From Labrenzia sp. OB1 (lineage in GTDB: Bacteria > Pseudomonadota > Alphaproteobacteria > Rhizobiales > Stappiaceae), in contig NZ_JSEP01000010.1 of NCBI RefSeq assembly GCF_001624695.1, positions 62,001-126,000 on the forward strand: DNA of 64,000 bases. The letters are read 5' to 3'. The notes under the pieces were generated by a model that was not told the DNA's origin, did no database searches, and saw nothing but the letters and a program-made list of their open reading frames with translations. Below are positions 43,946-52,154 of the stretch, piece after piece (position 1 is the first letter of the stretch; every line of letters starts with the position of its first letter). Position numbers and translations under genes: made by a program.

Positions 43946-45571
43946 ATGAGCACACAAAGCAAGACGCCGGTCCTTGCCATAACCAACCTGACCGTCGATT
44001 TCGAAACCGCGACGGGGACGGTGAATGCGGTTCGGGGTGTCGATATTCACGTGAATTCGGGCGAAACGGTCGCCATCGTCGGTGAAAGCGGGTCCGGCAA
44101 GAGCCAGGCCATGATGGCGGCGATGGGCCTGCTGGCCTCCAACGGGCGCGCGGGCGGCGAAGTCATTTATGAGGACCGCAATATCCTCGGACTACCAGTG
44201 AGCAAGCTCAATGCTGTACGCGGCAGGAAGATCACCATGATCTTTCAGGAGCCGATGACCTCTCTCGACCCGCTTTATACCATCGGCCGGCAACTTGCCG
44301 AACCGTTGGTGGTGCATGGCGGGCTTTCATGGAGAGCCGCAAGGGCGAGGGCTCTGGAGCTTTTGAAGCTCGTGAACATTCCCGAGCCGGAGCGCAAGAT
44401 AAAGTCCTATCCGTACGAAATGTCGGGGGGGCAGCGTCAGCGCGTGATGATCGCCATGGCGCTTGCCAACGATCCGGATGTGCTGATCGCCGATGAGCCG
44501 ACAACGGCGCTTGATGTGACCACGCAGGCCCAGATTCTCGATCTGTTGGCCGATCTGCAAAAGCGCCTCGGCATGTCGGTCATCTTCATCACCCACGATC
44601 TCGGTATCGTCCGGCGTATTGCCGATCGGGTCTATGTGATGAAAACCGGGGAGGTGGTCGAAAGCGGAGAGACCGCGGCACTCTTCACCAGCCCCGAACA
44701 TCCCTACACCAGGATGCTCCTGGATGCCGAACCGACAGGCCACAAGTCGCCGGTTCCCGAAAGTACGCCTGTCCTTCTGGAAGCACAGAAGATCAAGGTC
44801 GAATTCGAATTCGACACCGGGTTCCTGCAGCCGAAGCACATACTGCGGGCGGTCGACGATATCAGCTTCTCCCTGCGCCAGGGCCAGACGCTGGGAATTG
44901 TCGGCGAAAGCGGGTCCGGCAAGTCGACGCTCGGTCGGGCGGTCCTCAACCTGCTCCCGGCGACGGGACGGGTTGTCTTCAAGGGTCAGCAGATTTCAGG
45001 CCGGGACAGGGCGGCCATGCGGGCGGTGCGCAAGGATATGCAACTCATCTTCCAGGACCCTTTCGGCTCCCTCAGTCCGCGCATGACCGTTGGACAGGTG
45101 ATTTCGGAAGGCCTGATGGTGCACGAACCGTCGCTGACGGCCCGCGACCGCGATGCGCGTGCGTGCCAGGCGCTGGAGGAGGTGTCTCTGGACCCTGCGA
45201 TGCGCAACCGCTATCCGCACGAGTTCTCAGGCGGGCAGCGCCAGCGGATCGCCATCGCCCGCACTATGGTGCTCAAGCCGGAGCTTGTGGTGCTGGACGA
45301 GCCGACATCGGCCCTGGACCGCACGATCCAGAAACAGGTGGTGGAACTGCTCAGGGACCTGCAAAAGGCTCACGGCCTGACGTATCTCTTCATCAGCCAC
45401 GACCTCGCGGTGGTGCGCGCCATCGCCGATACGGTGATGGTCATGCAGCGTGGCAAGGTCGTTGAAGCGGGAACCGTGGATGCGATTTTCGAGGCGCCGA
45501 AAAGTGACTACACCAGGGAACTGATCGGCGCGGCCATGCTGACCCAGCGGCAGATGATGGAAACCGCCTGA
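43946..45571 (+). CDS. oppDF: Fused oligopeptide ABC transporter ATPase (OppD-OppF type)
   Basis: A 541-residue protein with two complete ABC ATPase domains in one chain. First domain: GESGSGKSQ, MSGGQRQRV, LIADEPTTALD, with an OppD-type C-terminal extension (SPEHPYTRMLL). Second: GESGSGKST, FSGGQRQRI, VVLDEPTSALD. The fused form is common in Rhizobiales. The start at 43946 is preceded by AAGGAG. It powers the peptide importer; ATPase genes are intact even though oppC is split. Ends close to the convergent gntR gene. Confidence 0.93.
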   Translation: MSTQSKTPVLAITNLTVDFETATGTVNAVRGVDIHVNSGETVAIVGESGSGKSQAMMAAMGLLASNGRAGGEVIYEDRNILGLPVSKLNAVRGRKITMIFQEPMTSLDPLYTIGRQLAEPLVVHGGLSWRAARARALELLKLVNIPEPERKIKSYPYEMSGGQRQRVMIAMALANDPDVLIADEPTTALDVTTQAQILDLLADLQKRLGMSVIFITHDLGIVRRIADRVYVMKTGEVVESGETAALFTSPEHPYTRMLLDAEPTGHKSPVPESTPVLLEAQKIKVEFEFDTGFLQPKHILRAVDDISFSLRQGQTLGIVGESGSGKSTLGRAVLNLLPATGRVVFKGQQISGRDRAAMRAVRKDMQLIFQDPFGSLSPRMTVGQVISEGLMVHEPSLTARDRDARACQALEEVSLDPAMRNRYPHEFSGGQRQRIAIARTMVLKPELVVLDEPTSALDRTIQKQVVELLRDLQKAHGLTYLFISHDLAVVRAIADTVMVMQRGKVVEAGTVDAIFEAPKSDYTRELIGAAMLTQRQMMETA

Positions 45572-45679
45572 CATCCGATGGAGCGCTTTCCGGTCATGTT
45601 GGTTCATTTGATCGGAAGGCGCTCTGGTTCCGGAGTAATACCAACCGCAATCAGTTGCCGGACAGACCGGTCGCCTCGA

Positions 45680-46417
45680 TCAGGCGTTTTCATATTCGTC
45701 CCGCAGAAGCTCAAGATCCCTGCCGTAGAAATGGGGCGCCAGCAAAATGGCGCTCGACAGGATATGGGACTTGAGCGCATCGATTGTCTGCTGGACATCC
45801 TTCGCTTCCAGTGCGTCGAAAATGGCGCGATGCCGGGTGACGGGAGGCTCGGCCCAGGAGGCAGCCGGGCGGGGTGTCGGCAGCATGACGCGTTGCAGGA
45901 TCATCGAGGTTCTGACGAGCGTGGGTTCCAGGATCGGCATCTCGGCAATCTGGAAAAGCTTCAGGTGCAGGAACCTGTCCACTTCTGCGCAGCCGAAGAC
46001 GTCGCGCTGCATGCGGCACTCCTCGAACATGCGATCGAGTTCACGCAGTTCGGCCAACTGGCAGGACGTGACGCGCTTGACCGCCTCGGTAATACCTGTT
46101 GCTTCGACGTCGATACGCAGCTTCAGAAGCAGGCGTGCCTCCAAAATGCTCGGGTCCGTGACATAGGTTCCCTGGTACCCTCGCCGGATGACCAGACCAT
46201 GTTGCTGAAGCTGCATCAGCGCTTCGCGAATCGTACCCTGGGAGCAGCCATAGTCATGAGCGAGCGACTGTTCGGTTATCGGGCTGTGCGATGTCATTTC
46301 ACCGGTCAGGATCTTGCGCTTGAGATCCTGATAGACTGAGTCCGATTTGCGTGGCCGTTTGTCTCCCGCTTTCGGACTGGTCTGCAAATCCTGGTTCGCA
46401 GAAAGATGTATGTTCAC
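45680..46417 (-). CDS. GntR-family (FCD) transcriptional regulator
   Basis: A 245-residue regulator. The winged helix (about 20-85) contains VYQDLKRKILTGEM and YGCSQGTIREALMQLQQHGLV, the GntR signature. The C-terminal helical FCD domain has the metal-type His positions in DRFLHLKLF and TRHRAIFDAL. Start chosen at GTG 46417 (VNIHLSANQ) with GAGGG upstream. It lies between the opp operon and a dipeptidase gene, both plausible targets, and a CAATG-AATG-CATTG dyad occurs upstream of its promoter region. Confidence 0.83.
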   Translation of the reverse strand: MNIHLSANQDLQTSPKAGDKRPRKSDSVYQDLKRKILTGEMTSHSPITEQSLAHDYGCSQGTIREALMQLQQHGLVIRRGYQGTYVTDPSILEARLLLKLRIDVEATGITEAVKRVTSCQLAELRELDRMFEECRMQRDVFGCAEVDRFLHLKLFQIAEMPILEPTLVRTSMILQRVMLPTPRPAASWAEPPVTRHRAIFDALEAKDVQQTIDALKSHILSSAILLAPHFYGRDLELLRDEYENA

Positions 46418-46917
46418 GCCTTTGCCCTCGACAATACCAATTTTGAGCGGCAAGACCCGACAAACATGCAGATGGAGACCCATCGCACTGGCTGTTATTC
46501 GTCTACATCCGTTCCTCACCTCAAGGGGAGGAAGCGGTCGTTGGGGCGCGCTACTCTAATCCAGCCACTCTCCCGGTTTTCAGTCCCTGCTGCGTCTTTT
46601 CCCGGTCGAAATAGGGAACCCGAACGAATGCACAGATCAGGGACCAATCCAGGCTCGAAAGTCCGGTGGCTGATCAAAATTACAATGAATGCATTGTTTC
46701 TGGCTGTTCAATCAAAAGCAATTGTTTATTCAAAGCATTTAGTAAATAAATTGCGAGCGTGGAGGCTGATTTGCGGCGGATCCGGACGCTCGTGGACGCC
46801 GGAGCCTTTGTACGATTCCGGGTTTATGTGCACCCCTTGCGGTCATGCTGGATTTCGACAAGGAGGCAGGTCCGCGGCAATCTTCGACGCTGGCCTCGCC
46901 AAGCATAAAGAAGTCTT
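46418..46917. other. Long intergenic region upstream of gntR
   Basis: This 500-bp stretch lies between the gntR start and the 3-prime end of the dipeptidase gene, which points the same way. Open frames across it lack codon bias and family features. The part 46675-46760 is strongly AT-rich and contains the perfect dyad CAATG-AATG-CATTG at 46683-46696, a candidate GntR operator or promoter element. Confidence 0.45.
46683..46696. promoter_or_regulatory. Candidate operator dyad upstream of gntR
   Basis: CAATG-AATG-CATTG, 5-bp perfect arms, in the AT-rich part of the leader. It is about 270 bp from the gntR start, so it may serve a distal promoter or be coincidental. Confidence 0.3.
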
Positions 46918-47985
46918 TTAAGCCGCCGCCTTTTCCAGGGCCGCCATCCAGTTCCTGAAAGCGATTTTTTCCAGCACCTGCGAACTGATTCCTCTGGCGT
47001 CCAGCACCTCCATGAGGCGGGCAAGGCCGGTTACGTCGCCCAGGTCCGTGGGCAACATGCAGCCATCGAAATCCGACCCGAAGGCCACACAGTCCTCTCC
47101 CATTCTGTCCAGAAGATAAGCCGCGTGATCGGCGAGAAGCTCCAGTGGTGTGTCGCGGGAAAAGCTTCCGTCAGGGCGCAGGAACGCCACGTGGAAATTG
47201 ATTCCCACAAGCCCGCCGCTTTCCTTGATGGCATCAAGCTGCTTATCCGTCAGATTGCGGCTGCTGGCGCAGATTGAGTGGGCGTTGGAATGGCTCGCCA
47301 CGATCGGGCGTTCGGTGATTCGGGCCACATCCCAGAAGCCCTTTTCGTTGAGGTGGGAAAGATCGAGCATGACGCCAAGCCTGTTGCAGGCCCGCACGAG
47401 ATCCCGTCCGGCTCCGGTCAGGCCCGAACCGATGTCCGGGGAGGAGGGATGGGCCATTGGAACGCCGTATCCGAACGTATTCTCCCGGCTCCAGACAAGT
47501 CCGAGGGAACGCAGTCCGCGCTTGTGAAGCTCTTCCAACTGATAGAACTGAGGGTCGATAGCTTCCGCGCCTTCAATGTGAAGACTGATGGCAAGCTGTC
47601 CGTTTTCGATGGCTGACAGGTTTTCTTCAGGTGTCCGGCAGATCACCACGGCGCCATTGGAGTCCGCTGCGATCCGTTCCGCGCGTTCCAGAAGCCTCAT
47701 GGTGAAATCGAGAGCCTGCTTTTGCGGAACCGGCTGAAAATTGACCGCATCCCTGGGATTGAAGGGCCGGGAGAAATCCTGCTGCGGATTTGAGGGAACG
47801 AACATTGCGAACAGCCCGCCGGCAGACCCGGCTTCCTGTGCACGTACAAAATCCAGATGGCCGTTGTCCGACCGGTCGAAAAAGCTGCGTTCGCTCCCCT
47901 TGATGGCCTCGATTTCCAGCTTGAGAAGCGTATCGTTGTGGCCGTCGAACACGGGAAACGGGGATTTGATCGTTTCGTTTTGCAC
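46918..47985 (-). CDS. Membrane dipeptidase, peptidase family M19
   Basis: A 355-residue binuclear zinc dipeptidase of the renal dipeptidase family. Ligand motifs are present in order: HND in FDGHNDTLL (about 15-17), Glu in SLHIEGAEA, His in LDLSHLNEKGF, His in VASHSNAHS, and Asp in FGSDFDG. No signal peptide, so it is cytoplasmic. Together with the peptide importer and GntR regulator it forms a uptake-and-hydrolysis locus for dipeptides, possibly including D-amino-acid dipeptides, which M19 enzymes accept. The role in that locus is inference. Confidence 0.9.
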   Translation of the reverse strand: MQNETIKSPFPVFDGHNDTLLKLEIEAIKGSERSFFDRSDNGHLDFVRAQEAGSAGGLFAMFVPSNPQQDFSRPFNPRDAVNFQPVPQKQALDFTMRLLERAERIAADSNGAVVICRTPEENLSAIENGQLAISLHIEGAEAIDPQFYQLEELHKRGLRSLGLVWSRENTFGYGVPMAHPSSPDIGSGLTGAGRDLVRACNRLGVMLDLSHLNEKGFWDVARITERPIVASHSNAHSICASSRNLTDKQLDAIKESGGLVGINFHVAFLRPDGSFSRDTPLELLADHAAYLLDRMGEDCVAFGSDFDGCMLPTDLGDVTGLARLMEVLDARGISSQVLEKIAFRNWMAALEKAAA

Positions 47986-48135
47986 GAATTTTCCTTGAAA
48001 AAACAGTCAGTCGCCGGTTGTTTGCCGTGGCCTAATCTAGGTATTCCGGCAAAGAATGTAAGGCACTTCTACGGAATGTGACTTGCAACTGTTGAAAAGG
48101 TGCCCCAAGAAAGAGCCGAAATTTCCGGAGGTTCC

Positions 48136-48867
48136 ATGAAGCGCCAAGAAATGCCGTTCGAACAAGAGCAAGATGAGAAAGGCCGCAAGCTGGATCGTCG
48201 CATGTTTCTGGCCGGGGGGCTGGTCCTGGCCGGGGCTTCGCTTGCTGGCTGTCAGACGTATCCGGGGTTGCCGGATCAGGCTGAGCTGCCCGATGAGGAG
48301 TTCGATTACGCAGCGGCTTATGCGGCTTTGCCGGATGGCGACTACACCTGGCCGACGATCAACTACAAAAGCTTCGATCGCCAATACTGGCGGCAGGTGG
48401 TCGAGTACAAGACGCGCGAGAAGCCCGGCACGATCATCGTCGATCCCTACAACAATTTTCTCTACTGGACGCTCGGCAACAAGAAGGCCCTGCGCTACGG
48501 CATCGGCGTCGGCAAGGCCGGCTTCGCCTGGTCCGGAGATGCGCTGATCCGCGTCAAGCGGGAACATCCCATCTGGCGCCCTCCACGGGAAATGATCGCC
48601 CGCAAGCCCTCGCTAGAGCGCTATTGGGTGAACGGCTATCCGGCTGGCCTGAGAAATCCGCTCGGCGCGCGCGCAATGGATCTATGGCAGGGTGCGACCG
48701 ATACGCTCTACCGCATTCATGGCACCAACCAGCCAACTTCCATCGGCAAGAGCGTTTCTTCCGGCTGTATCCGCATGTGGCAGCAGGATGTGATCGACCT
48801 GTTCGGCAGGGTGCCCCTGCGGACAAAAGTCATCGTTCTTGCGAAGGATCCGAACGCCGAGGCGTAA
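48136..48867 (+). CDS. L,D-transpeptidase (YkuD family)
   Basis: A 243-residue cell-wall enzyme. The N-terminus has an RR-containing lipoprotein-like signal (DRRMFLAGGLVLAGASLAGC), so it may be Tat-exported and lipid-anchored. The YkuD domain (about 105-238) has the catalytic motif HGTN...SIGKSVSSGCIRM with the nucleophilic Cys. These enzymes make 3-3 crosslinks or attach lipoproteins to peptidoglycan. The start is the ATG at 48136 with CGGAGG upstream. A 13-bp hairpin follows between it and the convergent hemolysin III gene. Confidence 0.92.
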   Translation: MKRQEMPFEQEQDEKGRKLDRRMFLAGGLVLAGASLAGCQTYPGLPDQAELPDEEFDYAAAYAALPDGDYTWPTINYKSFDRQYWRQVVEYKTREKPGTIIVDPYNNFLYWTLGNKKALRYGIGVGKAGFAWSGDALIRVKREHPIWRPPREMIARKPSLERYWVNGYPAGLRNPLGARAMDLWQGATDTLYRIHGTNQPTSIGKSVSSGCIRMWQQDVIDLFGRVPLRTKVIVLAKDPNAEA

Positions 48868-48940
48868 AGCGCTTGCGTTTCGTTTCAGCCTTCAGGATGG
48901 AGTGTCCCGTAGATACCACGTCCTGACGCGACGATCATTT

Positions 48941-48970
48941 GCCGATGAACGCATAAGTGCGTTCATCGGC
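48941..48970. terminator. Perfect 13-bp hairpin between convergent genes
   Basis: GCCGATGAACGCA and TGCGTTCATCGGC form a perfect 13-bp stem with loop TAAG. No T-run follows on either strand. A second small palindrome GCCGGTT-C-AACCGGC lies right after it at 48973-48987. The location between convergent genes suits a bidirectional transcription barrier or dispersed repeat. Confidence 0.5.
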
Positions 48971-49029
48971 GGGCCGGTTCAACCGGCTGGGCGTTCGAAT
49001 GGCCCGGCAACCCCGATAAATTCAAACTT

Positions 49030-49707
49030 TCAGAGTGGCAGGGCCACGTCGTGAAACACGGTGCCGAAGTGGCAGATCGCGGCGGCGAGCACGAAGGCGT
49101 GCCAGATCGCGTTCTGGAAGGGCAGGCGCTTCCAGGCATAAAACAGAGTGCCGACCGTGTAGTGAAGCCCGCCCGCCAGAATCATGAAAAATCCGAATGT
49201 CGAGGCGCGTTCGATCAAGGGCTCTATGGCGAATACGACAACCCAGCCGAGCGCCAGATAAATCGGAACGGAGAGGCGCTCAAGGCCGCTCAGATGGGCC
49301 AGCCTGACGATTGCTCCCGTTAGGGCACCGGTCCACACGATGGCCAGAATAATACCACCTGTCCAGCCGCCGATGATGATGGCAGCCAGCGGCGTATAGG
49401 TGCCGGCAATCATCAGGAAGATGGCGGCGTGGTCAAATCGCCTGAGAAGGCCGCTCTTGTGATCTTTCGCCAGCATGTTGTAGAGCGCCGAGCAGATCAG
49501 CATTGCCATCAGGCACGCCGCATAGATCGTCACGGAAATCTGCCGTGCGGCGTCGCCGCTGTTCCACAGTGTAGCCGCCAGGATCACTGTCGCGGTCGCT
49601 CCGAGGCCGATCCCGACAACGTGTATGGCGCCGTCGGCGACGAATTCAGCGAGGCTCAAGGGTCTGGCTGTTGTTGTCGAACGGGGCTTGTCTGGATTGC
49701 TGTGCAT
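49030..49707 (-). CDS. Hemolysin III / YqfA-family membrane protein
   Basis: A 225-residue protein of seven membrane helices in the PAQR/hemolysin III group. Family hallmarks are the first-helix region SLAEFVADGAIHVVG, the Ser in ICSALYNM, the Asp in FDHAAIFLMIAGTY and the final His residues in AAAICHFGTVFHDV; the conserved Ser, Asp and His residues form a zinc site in this family. Despite the name, most members are not haemolysins. The ATG at 49707 is preferred to an upstream TTG at 49761. Confidence 0.88.
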   Translation of the reverse strand: MHSNPDKPRSTTTARPLSLAEFVADGAIHVVGIGLGATATVILAATLWNSGDAARQISVTIYAACLMAMLICSALYNMLAKDHKSGLLRRFDHAAIFLMIAGTYTPLAAIIIGGWTGGIILAIVWTGALTGAIVRLAHLSGLERLSVPIYLALGWVVVFAIEPLIERASTFGFFMILAGGLHYTVGTLFYAWKRLPFQNAIWHAFVLAAAICHFGTVFHDVALPL

Positions 49708-50005
49708 TGTTCTGGGTCTGACGATCTTGCTGTCCGAACGGAAATTCGGAATTTCAGGCAACTTGTGTCGTGCCTGTCACTGGCATGAAGCCTGCGAATT
49801 ATGGACAGGGCATGGCGACGGACGACACTCAAAGCCCATCGCCTGACCTATACAGACCTGTGGGGGGGTATGACAATGCGATCTTGAAGGCCGGTACGGG
49901 GCGGGCAACATCATCTTCAAATGAAACTATCTTGATATAAAGATAAATATAACCTATGTCCGGCGCGACAGGGCAATCTGATGCCCTAATTTTTGGAGAC
50001 AGATC

Positions 50006-50590
50006 ATGACTTCCCGTAAACCAGATCATCCCGTCAACGACTTGTTCGTCAATCGCTGGTCGCCGCGCGCCTTCGATGGCTCGGACATGCCCGAGACGGA
50101 TCTGAAGACCATTCTGGAGGCCGCGCGCTGGGCGCCGTCGGCTTTCAACATTCAGCCGTGGCGTTTTGTCTATGCGCGCCGTGACGACGACAACTGGGGC
50201 AAGCTGCTGGAACTGCTGAACCCGTTCAACCTGGGCTGGGCGCAGCACGCTTCCGCGCTCGTCTTTCTTTTCTCGGACACGGAGATCGACGGCAAGGACG
50301 GGGATCCCAACCGGCCAAGCGGAACGCATTCCCTGGATGCCGGAGCCGCCTGGGCCCAGGCGGCCCTGCAGGCGTCGATTCTCGGCTATCACAGCCACGC
50401 TATGGCGGGCATTCTGAAAGATGAGGTTCATGAGAAACTCGGCGTTCCGGCCCGCTTCAAGGTCGAACTCGCGTTTGTTGTCGGAAGGCGCGGTGATGCC
50501 ACGGTGCTGAACGAGGCATTGCAGGCCCGGGAAGTCCCGAGCCCGCGCAAGCCACTTGACGAGATTGCCTTTGCTGGCAACTGGGGCTGA
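50006..50590 (+). CDS. Nitroreductase-family flavoprotein
   Basis: A 194-residue FMN-dependent oxidoreductase. N-terminal FMN-phosphate residues are in NRWSPRAFDG, followed by EAARWAPSAFNIQPWRF, the typical nitroreductase segment, and a Gly-rich C-terminal region with LDAGAAWAQAALQA. Likely a homodimer that reduces nitro or quinone compounds with NAD(P)H. The start has GGAGA upstream. Physiological substrate unknown. The DUF2867 gene follows in the same direction about 110 bp later. Confidence 0.9.
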   Translation: MTSRKPDHPVNDLFVNRWSPRAFDGSDMPETDLKTILEAARWAPSAFNIQPWRFVYARRDDDNWGKLLELLNPFNLGWAQHASALVFLFSDTEIDGKDGDPNRPSGTHSLDAGAAWAQAALQASILGYHSHAMAGILKDEVHEKLGVPARFKVELAFVVGRRGDATVLNEALQAREVPSPRKPLDEIAFAGNWG

Positions 50591-50699
50591 CCGCGAACTT
50601 GTGAATCCGCAACGAGGGACGTGCTGCTGCGGCAATCCGCGCAGTGCGTTTTTCTCGGGACCGGCGCAAGCTGTCCGCACAGGATTGGCGGAGCGTCCC

Positions 50700-51254
50700 A
50701 TGAGCAAGAGTGACGAACTACCGGAGGAAAGCCTCCTCCACGCGTATGTCGCGTCAGGAGACTATCTGGATGTGTTTTCCGTTTCGCTTGAAGGGCGAAC
50801 GGATTTACAGACAGCCGACATGCGGGTCGTGGCCGATCATATGCTCAATGCAGACATCGGCTGGATGAAGTCGTTGCTCGCGATGCGCGACAAGATGGCG
50901 GTGCCTCTCGGTATGAAGACCACGGCTGACCTGGCCCGTGATCAGCGGGCCGGTCCGGTTACAGAAAGACACGCCGGAGACAGAATCGGATTCTTCAAGG
51001 TCTATGACATTCGCGAGGACGAGATTGTTCTCGGTGAGAATGACTGGCATCAGGATTTCCGTCTGTCGATTTTCCGCACGTCAGGAGACCGGCCCCGGAT
51101 TTTCGCGGCGACCTGCTGCAAGCGGCACAATGCCTTCGGCTATCTGTACCTTGCGCTGATCCTGCCATTTCACAGGAAGATCGTCACCACGGTGTTGGAC
51201 ACGGCTGTCGGATCACCGGTCCGGGGTGTCCAGGTGCCCGGTCTTGCGCCATAG
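50700..51254 (+). CDS. DUF2867 family protein
   Basis: A 184-residue soluble protein. The features fit DUF2867: an N-terminal DYLDVFSVSLEGRTDLQTADM, central IGFFKVYDIREDEIVLGENDWHQDFRLS, and a C-terminal CKRHNAFGYLYLALILPFHRKIV. No catalytic residues are known. The start is the ATG at 50700 with GGAG upstream; the frame is open earlier without support. Its 3-prime end overlaps the end of the convergent cupin gene by 42 bp. Confidence 0.82.
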   Translation: MSKSDELPEESLLHAYVASGDYLDVFSVSLEGRTDLQTADMRVVADHMLNADIGWMKSLLAMRDKMAVPLGMKTTADLARDQRAGPVTERHAGDRIGFFKVYDIREDEIVLGENDWHQDFRLSIFRTSGDRPRIFAATCCKRHNAFGYLYLALILPFHRKIVTTVLDTAVGSPVRGVQVPGLAP

Positions 51255-51878
51255 GCGCGCCCCGCCGGCTGTCTCGACCTTCTGCCGGCTTCCCGGCGGC
51301 AGGCGCATCCAGGTGCCCTGCTCGTAGCGCCCGTCCTTGTCCTCGAAGCTGCCTTCGACGACGAAGTACTCTGCGCCTCCGGGAAAGTCCTGTTCCGCGA
51401 AGCGTGTCCCGCGCTCCCAATCGAGCATGACGACTTCCTCGTCCGGGCGCACGTGAAGCGGCAGGATGCTCTCGCCGGGCCGGCCGGCCTGCCAGCCGGT
51501 CGGGTCAAGCGTGTTGACCCTCACGAATGTATCGTCGTCCGGGCGCATCTGGCGCAGCTTGACGAGAATGACGGCTCCCGGTTCGCTGGCGGGCACATGC
51601 CGCGAACCGGGCGGATTGCGCACATACATGCCCTTGGGAAAGTCGCCGGTCTCGTCGGAAAAGATCCCGTCGAGAACCAGAAACTCCTCACCCAGATCAT
51701 GGCTGTGGCCGGAGAAGGCGGATCCTGGCGCATAGCGCACCAGACTGGTTGCCCGGGCCACTTCTTCACCGTCCCTTTCCAGCATGCGCCGCTCCACCCC
51801 CCCCATGGGTGAAGGCACCCAATCGAGTTCGGTGCTGTCGACAACGACGCGCTGTGTCAGGTCCGCATGAATTTTCAT
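51213..51878 (-). CDS. ChrR-like double cupin protein
   Basis: A 221-residue protein made of two cupin barrels. Metal-ligand-type residues occur as GHSHDLGEEFLVLDG in the first, while the second has LHVRPDEEVV and AEYFVVEGSFED. This resembles the cupin domain of anti-sigma factor ChrR and its stand-alone relatives, without the N-terminal zinc-binding anti-sigma domain. The start at 51878 has GGAGA upstream. Its 3-prime end overlaps the DUF2867 gene on the other strand. Function unknown; redox or metal-dependent binding is plausible. Confidence 0.82.
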   Translation of the reverse strand: MKIHADLTQRVVVDSTELDWVPSPMGGVERRMLERDGEEVARATSLVRYAPGSAFSGHSHDLGEEFLVLDGIFSDETGDFPKGMYVRNPPGSRHVPASEPGAVILVKLRQMRPDDDTFVRVNTLDPTGWQAGRPGESILPLHVRPDEEVVMLDWERGTRFAEQDFPGGAEYFVVEGSFEDKDGRYEQGTWMRLPPGSRQKVETAGGARLWRKTGHLDTPDR

Positions 51879-52154
51879 TCTGAATGTCTCCCGTTCCAGG
51901 ACACTTATAAGCCATCTGAAAAGCCCTGTTTCCAGAAATGGTGTCCCGGATCGGTAAATGAAGTGAATTGCTCTCAAATCGTGGTGAGAGACCGGCGGGA
52001 CTTTGCGTGCGAAACGGTGGATTTCCGGGAAAACCCGGATATGCGGTGCCGGCAGCTTTGCATGAGGCGAGGAATCATGCTGACTACCGCACTGCACGAA
52101 TTCACATGACGGAGTTTTCGCCGCACGGCGCAAGGCCGTGCCAGAAGTGGTCGC

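Noticed and set aside
46406..46921. 171-residue plus-strand ORF upstream of gntR
   Set aside because: Composition changes abruptly along it, no ribosome binding site or domain; it covers the AT-rich regulatory stretch of gntR.
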